Origin: Hemibagrus wyckioides
Taxonomy: Eukaryota; Chordata; Actinopteri; Siluriformes; Bagridae
Assembly (NCBI RefSeq): GCF_019097595.1
Contig: NC_080716.1
Location: 14,098,901 to 14,162,900 of the forward strand
DNA: 64,000 nt
Direction: 5' to 3'
Position 1 is the first letter of the stretch, and each line of letters starts with the position of its first letter. Both the position numbers and the translations under genes were made by a program. Positions 10,900-22,441 of this stretch are shown here, piece after piece. The notes beneath the pieces were generated by a model. It was not told the DNA's origin. It saw nothing but the letters and a program-made list of their open reading frames with translations, and did not search any database.

Positions 10900-11155
10900 T
10901 GAATCGCGTATTAGAAAAGACTTTAGCTGTCAAATGTCTCTTGGAGAGACAGATGCAGTTACACTTGCATAATGTGGCTAAAATACGTCTCAGACCTCCT
11001 GTAGTGGTTTGAGTGATCAGATTTAAATCTCTTTAAAATGTGTTTTGGCTACATTTACACTTTCATAATCCCCAAACTGGATATAATGCGAATATAAGAC
11101 GTGCAAATGGCCAAGTGTAACTGAGATCAGAGGCATAGCGGAAAGCCATTCTAGC
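10900..11155. repeat. probable non-autonomous DNA transposon remnant
   Basis: The succession ACGTCTCAGACCTCCTGTAG, GTGATCAGATTTAAATC, TGTTTTGGCTACATTTACAC and AATATAAGACGTGCAAATGG resembles a known fish interspersed element whose body alternates GATCGGATT and 'fully non-primary' words of this type. The match is from memory and diverged. There is no coding frame and the edges are uncertain. Confidence 0.35.
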
Positions 11156-11589
11156 ACGTCAGGTTTGGTAAGGGTTTCATTTTTCTACATTTTCTCACTT
11201 TGGCTAACGAAGGAAACAAAAGCATCAAGGAATGAATGAATCCAATTCTAAAGCAAAATATAAAATGTTTAGTTGAGGATGTTTAAGTCTTGTGTGGTGC
11301 AAAGTTAAAAATAAGTTATTTCAAAATTCTTCCGAATTACATCAGGGCTTTTACATTAGTTCGAATTAGCCAACAAGAACAGAGCAGGTTATTATTAATA
11401 GGTTGTAACCATAAATACACACTGTATAAAAGGTATAATGTATACGTTCAATTGATGTTTGTGGTATCAGCATCATGACCACTTTAACTGTCTCACAAAC
11501 ACAACTGTGGCACTGAGAGCAGTGTGATGTGTGTTAAACAGTTGTATGTTTTAGTTTTCTTTTAGTTCGTTTTTACATTAGTTGTGTAG
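11156..11589. other. no gene recognised
   Basis: AT-rich unique sequence. A 62-codon frame at 11290-11478 shows no domain. The block ends at the left terminus of a Tc1-like MITE. Confidence 0.4.
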
Positions 11590-12136
11590 ACACAGATCAG
11601 GCATAACATTATGAACACTGACATATGAAGTGAATAACACTATCTCCTCATCATGGCACCTGTTAGTGGGTGGGATATATTAGGCAGCAAGTGAACATTT
11701 TGTCCTCAAAGTTGGTGTGTTAGAAGCAGGAAAAATGGACAAGAGTAAGGATTTGAGTGAGTTTGACAAGAGCCAAATTACAATGGCTGGACGACTGGAT
11801 CAGAGCATCTCCAAATCTGCAGCTCTTGTGGGGTGTTCCCGGTCTGCAGTGGTCAGTATCTATCAAAAGTGGTCCAAGGAAGGAACAGTGGTGAACCAGC
11901 GACAGGGTCATGGGCGGCCAAGGGTCATTGATGCACGTGGGGAGTGAAGGCTGGCCCGTGTGATCCGATCCAACAGATGAGCTACTGTTGCTCAAATTGG
12001 TAAAGAAGTTAATGCTGGTTCTGATAGAAAAGTGTCAGAATACACAGTGTATGATGGGTCAGGGCTGTTCTTGCAGCAAAAGGGGGACCGACACAATATT
12101 AGGCAGGTGGTCATTATGTTATGCCTGATCAGTGTA
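11590..12136 (+). mobile_element. Tc1/mariner-like MITE, family A, copy 2
   Basis: The left terminus reads CAGATCAGGCATAACATTATG and the right terminus ATTATGTTATGCCTGATCAG, giving clear inverted ends. The plus strand encodes the N-terminal DNA-binding half of a Tc1-like transposase (11717-11947). A few more residues of the same domain (TVAQIGKEVNAGSDRK) follow a stop. At about 12053 the sequence jumps to the region just inside the right end (GGGTCAGGGCTGTTCTTGC). The whole catalytic DDE domain is missing. The junction differs from that of copies 1 and 3. Confidence 0.87.
11717..11947 (+). pseudogene. Tc1-like transposase N-terminal fragment
   Basis: A 76-codon frame with both halves of the paired-like DNA-binding region. 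The first helix-turn-helix runs [20 protein letters not shown], then [19 protein letters not shown]. The second half begins RQGHGRPR, the usual GRPR-type linker that contacts the minor groove. A TGA stop at 11945 interrupts the domain, which resumes directly after it (RLARVIRSNR, then another stop). A full-length family member would be about 340 residues, so this is roughly a fifth. It is not expected to act, although a DNA-binding-only protein is conceivable. Confidence 0.82.
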
Positions 12137-13682
12137 AATAGGGAGTTGATACACAAAATTGAAATTCCAAAGGATATGAGATGATAGTATACATTTTCGA
12201 TGCTGATAAAATAAGCATGGTGTGTCTGTGTGCCTTAGGTTTTCATTTTGAACTGATTAAAGCATTCCGCATTACAAAGGTACATTAACTGAAATTTAAT
12301 AATGACAGTGTTTGTGTGATTTTAGTAGCATATGAGGAAACCCAAGACTTTCATTAGAAGGTAACACAATTAAAATGTCTAATTAAATGTTAACTCTCGG
12401 GCCAAGAGAGATAAGGTTCCTTAGCAAATTTTTATTACAAAAAAAAAAATCAAAAAAAAGGAATCAAAATGACTTTAAAACTAGACAAAGATTGGGCCTT
12501 CTTCTTTGCGTTATAAACAAATTTTCCTCATGTTTCTGATTCATTGTTTAAAACAAGACAAATTAGTGTAAAAAAGCAACAGCACAAGCTGGTGTCACTG
12601 ACAGGTGGGTGTGTCTCTCTGAAGCTCAAGTGTGCGCACACACAATGTGTGTTTTTCTCTCCTGGAGGTAAAGAAGAAGCTATTTTATTTTTTTGAAGAG
12701 GGAGTGTTGGCTTACAATGTTAATTACACCTCATATAATGTAAGTGATATATGATGATGAATAGTCTTCTTTATCATGCATCCTGTTCAAAGTACACAGA
12801 TTGAGAGCCTCCTATGGAAGATGTGATGCACCACACCGCACCAGCCTTACTGTATGTAGTATCCACTGTTCAGAACAGATGTGTGTTATATTACAAGTGT
12901 TCTTGTGTTTGTTGTGTCATTCTAACAGGTAATGTCTATAAGCACAACAACAGAGGCTAATTCCTTGTATACTCAATAAAGCGTGATTCCGGTTCATTAT
13001 TAAAACCTTTGTTTCAAGACTAGAAAAATATGCAAGGAGATATAGACAGACAGCAAGGAGCAAGAGGACGGCTTAAAAACTTGAGTTATCAAGTGCTTTC
13101 CAGACAATATTTATATTCCTTGTTAAACTCATAACAGTCCAGATTGAATGGAGGTACTACAAGTGAATAAGTAGCAGAGGAAAGCACTAGACGCTGGGCG
13201 AACGGAGCAGCTTCACCTTTGCAGGAAAAGACCACATTTGTATTCAGACTCACAGCTCACTGCTGTGCAATAATCTGTCGGCTCTGTTCAATGAACCCGA
13301 ATGTCTCTGTTAAAATCACCACATTAGCCATCATTAAATATTATAGAAAGCGATACAAGACGTGTAATAAATACTGCAATAACAAAATTACAAATGATCA
13401 GTTAAATGTGCTGTTGTGGCAACTGGTGCACATCTGCACTCTCTCACAGATAAGCTGTTAGCATTTGGTGACAGACCAGTGACTCCAGAAATGATAACAT
13501 TTTTAGCAGCTCATGCACATTACGACGAGGACTCTGATCCCTTATCAGCAAGGAAATGTACCACGTGCACCAAACACAGTGAATTCTGAAATGGAGGTTA
13601 CATGCGAGATCTTTGTCCCAGCTTTATGCCTTATAAATCATTACTCATTAGTAAAGCCGCATCACGTGTGATATTCCTGCTA
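12137..13682. other. no gene recognised; short LINE-like tail inside
   Basis: Mostly unique AT-rich DNA. A short word group at 12951-12995 (TTCCTTGTAT, then CAATAAAG and TGATTC) looks like a decayed copy of the LINE 3' tail at 8450-8695. A frame of 80 codons at 13219-13461 has no domain. Confidence 0.35.
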
Positions 13683-14201
13683 TACAGTGGGGTCCAAAGG
13701 TCTGAGACCACAATGAAACTGCAAATAAAAGAAGGTTTTGTCATCTTAAAATATTTAAAATAAAGAAAAAATGTTCTATACCTTGAATATTTACCGTTCA
13801 AAATGCCATATTATTACTAATATAACTATTTAAATCTAAGCAAATAAGTGATGTTGACCACATTAACAGCTTTATTTAAAAAATATTTTCTATTTTGTGT
13901 TTTTTCCTTACACTAACGTGGACATTTTCAGACGACACTCTAATAGATTTGACCTAAGGTAGATCATCAGATTTTATTACACAAGGCCATGCCAGCTTGA
14001 GTGGGCACTGTCGTTAAAGCAGAAGTGGACAGACTGAATACTCAGAACGCCTGAAATTCATGTAAATGTATGTGAGATTGTTTAGAATTTTCCATCTCAA
14101 GTTGTTGCTGATATATCATTTGTAATTTGTATTAAATAAGCAAAGAATGCAAAATAAACACATTTTCTGCTAGTGGTCTCAGAGTTTCGGAGCCCACTGT
14201 A
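13683..14201. mobile_element. Tc1/mariner-type MITE with 30-bp inverted ends, family C
   Basis: The left end (13683-13712) starts TACAGTGGGGTCCAAAGGTC and continues TGAGACCAC. The right end (14172-14201) is its inverse, GTGGTCTCAGAGTTTCGGAG then CCCACTGTA. About 25 of 30 terminal positions pair. The outer TA fits the TA target preference of Tc1/mariner. The interior of about 460 bases is AT-rich and has no transposase frame, so the element is non-autonomous. The same terminus is frequent in fish genomes (from memory). Confidence 0.85.
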
Positions 14202-16229
14202 CTGTATGTGTGTACACGTCTATCATTTTGCCTTGAAGTCTCGCTTGACGCACTGCAAATATAGCTACTTCAAGTGCCAAAAAGACGTGGATCTAAAAAA
14301 GCTTTGCTGGTGTTGCAGAGCCGCCGCTTCTTCCTGTCATTCCGGAACGAAGCTCCAGCGACGGCAAAGACTGGCTCACGTTTCACAGAGCCGGGGAAAG
14401 GGGAAAATGCAAAGTCCACATAAAGCGGCGCAACCAGAAACCTAGGAAAGGTGGAAGCCAGCGTTGTCAGAGACAGCGATATGAGCCCAGGATATACATA
14501 TCAGGCTGCCGCACACGTACCACTCCTCACAGTGATGTCAGGGTCGATGGAGTGTAATGCATCTGTTTCACCGTGCTAGAAATAGGCACAAGTGCTGATC
14601 CATGTCATCTGATGCTCTCAACATGCAGACATAATCAGGATGCCATATAGATACAGCTTAGTTGTGATTCCGAAACACTACTGCACCTCTGTAAATCTTT
14701 GCGTGAACAATATTTTGTATTCGTAAATCTTGTTTACGGTATTTGCGACTGATACCATGTATATAACACTATACAAACCACTTTTTGATCCTTTTAGCAA
14801 GCGTGACCTAGTAACTTCACTGCAACTCTGTTTGGGTTGTGTTTTCAGTCTGGTGCTGTTATAATTAGCCCTGCTTTAGAACCCGATTGTGTGTTATTGT
14901 AACCAGCTCCTTCACACAAGCACACATTCCTCACTTGGAGGCAGCAGGACAGACAAAAGGTGTGAGAGAATAGATCGTGTCCCTTTTTTTTTTTTAAAAC
15001 AAAAACCTCTTTCCAGCAGGGGGATGTGCCTCTTATAGCATTGTAACCTCCCAAAATAACTTGTATTTTGGTGGGATGCGGGGGTAGGAAGGAATTTCAG
15101 CCATGCAGCTAAAAAGATTTGGTGCCACGCTGGGGGTGGGGTGGGGGGGACTTGTGTGCGTCATTCCAAAAATATCTTCTTTGACGTCATGGCTCCAAGC
15201 CCAATTGTGGGTAGGCACAGCCATCAGTTGTGTGTGTGTGTGTTTGTGTATGTGTGCATGGCTTCAGTGGCCTGTGCCAGCATCTTGTGGTGTTTGCTCT
15301 CTGCCACTGAGTGTCCACTTTGCAAATGAAAAGCCACGCCACAAGACTGCATGGCATTTAGTCTTGTGTCCTTCCCTGGCACGTACGAAAGCAGTGCAGA
15401 TATTTGACTTATCACACACACAGTGTTCTTTTTGACCTCTGTCAGTGTGGGTAATTTCAACACAGATGTCTTGTGCAGATAGTGAGTATCATGTGTACCT
15501 TGATGCATTGTGGGTTAGAGTTATATTAAAGAACCAGCCCTTGTCTTCTGTTTCCACAGGTGATGCCTGTCTCCATAAGCTCATCCAAACCCTGATTTCA
15601 CCCTGGAGCCAGTCATATAGTGGCTAGATTATTAAAAGGAAATCAAATTGCCCAGGATTGTTTCATCATCCTATTGCTTCTTCCGGGTGCACAGTCCCAC
15701 ACACACCATGGAGCACACATTTGATGGCGTTCTATATTTAGTTTCCCACATGTGCACGCGTTGATAGCAGCATGTGTGTATATTTATTAGCCAAGGCGAA
15801 GGATTTTGCTTTGCATCATGCAGTGAAGGCTGCGCTCCTAGGCTCGTGTGTGTTTACTGGCAAATCGCTGCCGGCTTGCCTCCCTGCCAGAGCGGGTTAT
15901 CTCCATCATGACCAAGGAGGCACCACAAACAGTGGCCGAGATGTGACTGCTCTGCTCTTCCTTCTTACTGATATTAAAAAAACACACACCTTTAATTGCA
16001 GTATCATGCTCTTTGTTTAAGATGTAATTTATTTGGTAAACATAACTCATTCCTAATAATGCAATAAATCATTAAATGCAGAATATGAAATGATCATGTG
16101 ACTTGGGGACATCTTGTACATTATAATTGTAACTAAAATTCTTACCATAGCAGGTAATTATCTGGAATCTCTGCCTCGAGTGTGCTCTGCAGAGCAAGTA
16201 TTAGCACGAGTCCACTTGTGGTCTGTTTT
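14202..16229. other. no gene recognised; relatively GC-rich unique sequence
   Basis: Frames up to 110 codons (15103-15435) cover a GT-rich run and a G-rich stretch and look like chance. The section 15780-15960 is unique, has mixed composition and contains no repeat, so it is a candidate conserved noncoding element. The (GT)-rich tract lies at 15229-15257. Confidence 0.3.
15229..15257. repeat. imperfect (GT)n microsatellite
   Basis: GT units interrupted by TT and AT steps. Short and impure. Confidence 0.8.
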
Positions 16230-16637
16230 TGGTCTGCCCAGTTCTTTGTTTATTTACTTTGCCACATGTAAGTGTTTTGATTCCCGTCCTGTCTCTGCCC
16301 CTGTCCAATAATTTCCTGATTTTCCACACGTGTCTTTACTGTATTCACCTGTTTCCAGTTTGTTGCTAAATTATTGTTCTTATTTAAACCCTTGTGGTCT
16401 TGGTGAAGTGTATGTTATGTTATGTGTGTTTTTGGGTGTGACATCACCTAGCCTCCCATTTTTCACGTTTCAGTGCCTGTCTTGCCCATTTCCTGTCTTT
16501 GTCATGTCTGTAACTGTTTTGTTTTGGAGTAGGTTTTTTTGAGTTCAGCCAAAATTTAAGACTTGCTTTTTATTTCAATAAAAAAAGACACCACCTGCAC
16601 TTGCATCTGCCTCCATGTTTCTACTCATACCTGACAG
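16230..16637 (+). mobile_element. probable solo LTR (Ty3/gypsy type)
   Basis: The block has the composition of fish gypsy LTRs: a pyrimidine-rich U3 (GTTCTTTGTTTATTTAC, CCACATGTAAG, CTGTCTCTGCCCCTGTCC), a TATA-like TATTTAAACCCTTG at 16381, a run of CCTGTCTTTGTCATGTCTG, a poly(A) signal AATAAA near 16578, and a short tail ending CCTGACA. No coding sequence flanks it on either side, so it would be a solo LTR left by recombination. The edges are estimated and no target duplication was confirmed. Confidence 0.5.
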
Positions 16638-17525
16638 ACATAAGGTCATAGCTATCCAGCTGCAGAAAATTCCTCGATTACAGAGGGATAGATGAGCAAT
16701 TAACAAGACTGAATGGCGGCAACAGTTATCTTTTTGCGCGTATAAATAAGATGGCTCGATTTGAAATGGTTATGTTTTGCTACCACAACTCAGTGTGACA
16801 CACGCTCTACTATTTAATCATGCTTAGGTTCTGTGTAGTAACATCACATCAGACCGAATATGGTAAATAGAACAAAAAATGAAAGTCCATGAAAAGGCTT
16901 CCCGCAAAAACATAATACTGTGGCTGACAAAATGCACAGAGCGTAAGGGTGAACTTGTACAGCATACACTGTAATAAATACAAAATTACATATATATTGT
17001 TTTACTCTGATTGGTTTCAGACTTTATGGAAGCACTTTATAACCACATACTGAATTATCATCAGGAAAAACGTGTAAAAATCACAAATCTTTGGCCATTT
17101 AAAGTATGTGTACTCTAATATCCATCATTTTGAGATAATTCAGAAATCTCCTAAAGAATCTATTGTACAGAAGAATTGTGTTGATGTGTAATGGCAGCAC
17201 ACAGATTGTGAATGTTGTCATTACTGTGTGCTTAGGCTCAAACCCTGCCTTCATAGATCCTTCACATCAACTCCTCTGATCTGATTGCAGACGCTCAGCA
17301 CTTCTGGCTCCAGCAGTTTAAGATGGTACAGGCAGACCAATAGGAGAGCCTCTCAAATTATTGAAAATGGAGTGAGGATGTATGCGTGTGGAATAACTTG
17401 ACTGTGGCACTGAGTGGTGACAGTTTGATTGGTGACATTCATTAGGAGTACTGGCTGGGAAAAAATAAAGTCAGTGCATTCACATGCATATTTTCCACAT
17501 GAAAACCATGTCCAGGAGATGCTGT
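16638..17525. other. no gene recognised
   Basis: Unique AT-rich sequence without a repeat that I can name. It ends at a (CA)n tract. Confidence 0.4.
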
Positions 17526-17551
17526 GACACACACACACACACACACACACA
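17526..17551. repeat. (CA)n dinucleotide microsatellite
   Basis: Thirteen uninterrupted CA units. The sequence just downstream contains partly repeated words (AATGGGGAC followed by TTTGCATAC, about 17705-17825), so the tract may be the edge of an older interspersed repeat. Confidence 0.95.
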
Positions 17552-20435
17552 TATTCTTGTAATTATTACATTATGGGATCAGTAGTCCAGCCTATGTGTT
17601 GTAGGAACAGATATGGAAATAATCAGGCATGTATAATTTAAGCCCGGGAACACATTTATCACCTCAAAGTCTGGACGTTTCAGTGGTTGTTTTTTTTGGC
17701 ATCTAATGGGGACATAACAAGAACTCGTCAATAATGGGGACCTCATTTGCATACACTGAAAATTAGCTGATTTTCATGTTGTAATGTGGGCATCACTAGA
17801 TATCACTAATTTGCATACGCATAGATAAGGTAATTTATATAGCATCAAGGGGGCATGGATTTAAAACACAAAGTCGTGCATTTAACATAACTAATAATTT
17901 ATGCAAATGTATGTGTAACTCTTAAAAGATTGTCTAGATGGTTATGTAAAATTAACATGATTTGTATTATCTCCATTTGTGGGTTTATTCTTCTCATGAG
18001 AGTGAAGAATGGTTCTTTATTGTTTATACCAAGGACTGTTAAACAAACCTTCACTGATTGCATACTTCACAAATAAGGCTCTCCTACAGAAATTGTAATA
18101 TCTGCATATAACATATAATAGAATATTTCTGGAGTTTCCTATTTCCATCAGAAAAACCATTTGAGAAACTGTGGAACTTTATAAGGATAGTTATTATAGG
18201 TTTTGAAGCTACCAGTTTAAGAAGCTTCTCCTTTCCTGCTCCAAAGCTTTTTTTTTTTTTTTTTGATAAAACAGAAAGGAGAGGATCCTGTATTTTATTA
18301 AATTAACAATTTGCTAGACTGAATCTCCTTGATTTGTCGAAGGCAAGTATCACAAGTTAACATTCTTCCCAGACATTTTGGCAAATCATAAATCACAAAG
18401 AAATCCATCCTCTTGATATTTTAGCTGCGTATTGATCTGGAACTCTTTATTCGAGTAAAAAATTCAGATCGTAAGGGAAAAACAATCCTGTTTATTCTCT
18501 TGAGCTTCTTTACTATAAAATCAACAAATATTTTTTTCCATTAGATTTCACCACTGCTAAGATAAGTACTTATACAATAAGTAGAATACTATTCTTGTTT
18601 TTACTCATTAGTTGAAACTATAAACGAAACATTACATCTGCATCCAAAAGTAAACAAGTAGCCTATGCTGTGTAAGAATCAACACTGTGAGTGTACTGTA
18701 ATGAACTGATCCTGAGTCCTAATTAACCAATTAAAAACAAATTCCATTAAAACGTTATGAGCATCAAAATACCTTCAACAACCAAAATACCATCAGTGAA
18801 GTTTGACCTTTCCAATCACCTCACACCTAGCATATTGCACATTCATTAGCATGCACACATGAAAGCCAGTCTTTTTTTCTTTTCAGAAGCAGGGAGCTGT
18901 GGAAACAGAAACAAAGCAAATCAGAGTTGTTAGCTATCGCAAAGCTGTTATACAACACTCCTGTGTTAAATTTAAACATATTGAGAGAAAATAAAGATAC
19001 TAGCCAAACACAGCAAAGAGAAGACAGTACCCCAAACATCATAATGCAAACGCAATTTGTTTCCCTTAAACTTTATTAATACACTTAACAGACTAGGCTA
19101 AAAACTGTAAATAGGTAGCATTTTAATGCCCAGATGGCTTACTCATGAATTTATTTGTCGTCTGACTGCATAAGGACCAAATGAATTTGATCGCATTCAA
19201 AATCAAGTTCTTACAGATTATTTTGAATAGTAAAGTAAATGCTGACTGGTTTATTACGAAGTAAAATGCTAGCGATGTAAAGCAACCTATAATTAAAGCA
19301 TTACTATAGCTGTAACATAACTTGAATTGTTACTGTCAGAGTGTTACTATTTCTCCTTTATTGTTTATATCTCTCTTGTAAGCCACAATGCGGTTGTAGA
19401 CATAGTATTTGCCACTTTGCCAGTCTATGTCTTTAAGAGCTAAAGACTAATGCAGTTTTCATAGACCAACTTCCCTGGGACATGACATGAAGGTCTTTAT
19501 ATTTCTCTCCACTGCATGGACCTCATTAACTTCCCAAGCTGCCTTCTTTGTCAGAGTAGATGTTTTACCTATACACACGGTTTTGTAGTTATTGCTTAAT
19601 AATGGCAGTAAAATAACTTTAACACATCTCAACCAAAACATATTTTCAGGGGAGCTTTAACACAGTTTAAGTTTAAGTGGCTTGTGGGGACACTGTTTTG
19701 AGTAAACATATCCATTCACCTCACATCTCCAGACTCTCTCTCACACAAAAGTGACTAAAACCTGCTTTGTGGGTACTCCAAACTATAAACAGTAAATTTG
19801 CCATGTATTCAAAAAGACAGGCTTCTTTGCTCTGATGTTTGGTGCTTCTGATCATCATTAACCAGGCTGCCAAAAGATCCAATGTCTTTCTGCAGCATCC
19901 ATACTTAATACACATAAAGAGTAACAGCAAAGGCAAAGCATTCAGTGCCTGAATATTCAACATCAGATTCTCCAAAAGTGATTCTCTGTGTAGAATTTTT
20001 TTTTTATTTCTGACTGTCAGGTATAAATGTGTAAGTGAACAAATGCGATAAAGGTAATGTGTATCTACAATTTAATTACACTTTGGAGAAAAACTATCCT
20101 GACATTAAGTCGTTTTTTTATGCAGGTTAATTTGATGCATCATTTAATTCTACATGTAATCTGAATGGCACAAACTATTAATTAATTATCACCATGTTTT
20201 TCCCTTCCACCAGAAGTCACAATAAATTCAACCCATGCATTGTGGTAGATTCTTCTGCTTCTTTGAGGCTCAATATAAGCAATCATTTCTCCTCTGCATC
20301 CAGCCACAAAATCACCTTTGGAAAATGAAGCTTGAGCAAAGACATCATGGCCTGTCAAAAAATAAAGAATTGCATAGCAACTATTTAATCAGGCATCCTA
20401 CATCTACAATAGGGGATGTGGATTTTTGTCCCAAT
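17552..20435. other. no gene recognised; long AT-rich unique block
   Basis: Nearly 2.9 kb without a coding frame above 85 codons, RNA gene or strong repeat. A poly-T run lies at 18248-18264. The three approximate copies of a TGGGGACAT/TTTGCATAC word pair at 17705-17825 are the only internal structure seen. Confidence 0.35.
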
Positions 20436-20690
20436 AATATCCCCATGAGGTTGTGCACACACAGGTTTGTCTTATTATCCTTGTGAGGACCTTCCATTGA
20501 CGTAATTATTAATTCATCTAATTACTGCTATAGAACCCATAAATCAAACCTGATTCTGACTAAGCAAAAAGATATTCCTATTCTTATGGGGACTTTTGGT
20601 TCTCAACAGTATATACGTCTTGTAAAAAAACATCCACACATCCACATGGCCCTCATAATCTGCAGTTTTACAGATGAGACCAAATAAATG
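20436..20690. repeat. probable interspersed repeat
   Basis: The sequence CAGGTTTGTCTTATTATCCT, then TGTGAGGACCTTCCATTGAC and TAATTATTAATTCATCTAAT, and later TATGGGGACTTTTGGTTCTCA, follows the order of a repeat known from several fish genomes that often starts beside a (CA)n tract. There is no coding frame. Identification is from memory. Confidence 0.45.
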
Positions 20691-21839
20691 AGATGAGTGT
20701 GAGGAGGGAGTCCATGCATGAAAAGGGCATCCTAAATATGTAATAGCGTGGTAATCAAGCTCGCATGCTTGCAGGTGTTAATACGTCTGTTAGCCATCTG
20801 TTAGCATGCAAAGAAGGATGTCATGCATTTTATTTTTCAAAAAATGTCTCTCCCACATCTCAGGCAGATTGTGGACTTGATGAAGGAGCATGGCTATGAC
20901 TATGAGCAGCACAGTGACAGTGATGTGTGTTAAAATGACCACAGCCTGTCAGTGCTGAATGGAGGAGCATGTGAATATTGCTTGCATGGCAGGTCTGAGG
21001 TGCTCTGATAAAGAGCAGCTGTAAGCAGATAGGCTAGTTTCATGCGACTATCACAGCTGTTTTTTATTCTACTTTTTTTTTTTTTTTTTGTAATGTGGAA
21101 ATATAGAACTGTTATCGACTGCAAACTACCAGGTCCGTGTGTGGACAGTAACCAAGCCTTTTGTTATATTGTTAGTCTTTGACACTATAATATTTCAACT
21201 TATTGATTTGCATTTCTTTAAATGCAAGAGTTATGTCATTGCATGCAAATACAATTTAATAGCAGGGGAAGTCATGGAATTGCACCTATGATGATTAGGA
21301 AAGGGAGCATTTGTATGAGCTTGGTAGTCTGAGGTGCTGCACAGGATGCATGATGAAATATTTATGGGCACCATAATTTTGAGGAGGCTGTATTGCAGTC
21401 ATTTCGAGGGACCTAAATGGAGAACCACAGAACATAATGCATTATTATGATTCAAACCCCTTTATGCGTGGTTTTCCTCGTTCTATATTATGTCACTCAT
21501 AAATGCTTGCCATTAAGCCAGAGGATCATTTCATATCATCGCAGGTTGGAATGAATACTTCTCACGAATATGACCGTATTTCCTAGGGTGCATTGTGCAG
21601 CCTGCATTGTAAATTCGTTCACAATTCACAATACCTGCAAGGCAGTGCCAGTCAGCCCAGCATCCTGCGAACGGCGTGCCAAAGCCTGCAGGAAACTCAA
21701 TGCAGCGAAAAACACGTGGAAAACGATGGTGGACCTTCTCCAAAAAACCACAAAGAGTTTGAGGAAAACAAATAAAGATTGCAGGTATACAGGTTGTGTT
21801 GTGTTGCTAATGAAACCAATTGATATCACTAAATAATCA
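20691..21839. other. no gene recognised; unique sequence with mild conservation candidate
   Basis: No exon or repeat recognised apart from a poly-T run at 21073-21090. The part 21530-21720 has balanced composition and several TGCATTGT and CACAAT words. It may be a conserved noncoding element, or it may belong to the retroelement remnant that begins just downstream. Confidence 0.3.
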
Positions 21840-22230
21840 CGCTGATTGATGGTACATAATATCACAGCAGGATATATTATATGGATCCTGACCTGTGTGA
21901 CAGGGACATCGCGGGTGCCACCATGGATGTTTAGCACCATCAGGGTCCCTGCCAGCTTTGCTGATTTGGCCAAGATCGCCGACTGGATCAGGTTCACGGT
22001 GCTCCCCGAATCCAGGAGGGCTTGGACTGGCCTGCCGTCAAACTCTACAGGGGTTGTGGGAGGCTTGGGTGGGGTTTGCTTTGTGTGGGGCACAGCCAGC
22101 AAGCCAGGGCTTATCGAAGGTGCTTGAGCATCTGGTTCATTCCGGTGTTGTTGTTGAGGTCTGGTTTTATGCCCGCATTCTCCAATAGTGTAGCAAACCC
22201 ACAGCTGCAACGAACTAAACACAGACACAC
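21840..22230 (-). pseudogene. Ty3/gypsy-like gag zinc knuckle and protease remnant
   Basis: A 200-codon minus-strand frame runs from 22228 to 21626; about its first 130 codons look like retroelement. Near its start, WVCYTIGECGHKTR resembles the CCHC zinc knuckle of a gag nucleocapsid, but the second Cys position is Ile and the fourth Cys is missing. Downstream, ALLDSGSTVNLIQ is the active-site loop of a retroviral-type aspartic protease; the DSG triplet is at 22004-22012. After about codon 130 similarity is lost and the frame simply stays open. Both domains are truncated, no reverse transcriptase follows, and the knuckle is broken. This is a dead fragment of an LTR retrotransposon. Confidence 0.72.
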
Positions 22231-22441
22231 CAAAACCAGAGATGGGTGGAAGAGTGCTGTTTATTTTAAAGGAGTGGGTAAAGTGCTGGGTGAAGTCATT
22301 GTAGCGTGGAGTGCTGACATCTCAGTGGCTCTAGACCGCTGAAGCTTCTAGGTGGTGCGAGCCTGAGGCAAAGTGGGAACCAGGGCACGTTGCAGGGCAC
22401 AGCAGCTTTGGGGAGCGTCATCATCGCCTCCGCCATCGGCG
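22231..22441. other. GC-rich flank, possibly LTR or gag sequence
   Basis: This 200-base stretch is noticeably richer in GC than the rest of the window and directly adjoins the gag/protease remnant on its 5' side in the minus sense. It could be upstream gag sequence. I found no coding similarity and no LTR border. Confidence 0.25.

Noticed and set aside
15103..15435. 110-codon frame
   Set aside because: It crosses G-rich and GT-rich low-complexity sequence, overlaps other frames on both strands and has no domain.
19585..19605. TTATTGCTTAATAATGG, similar to the start of miR-137
   Set aside because: The match is short, the mature sequence diverges and no hairpin partner is present.
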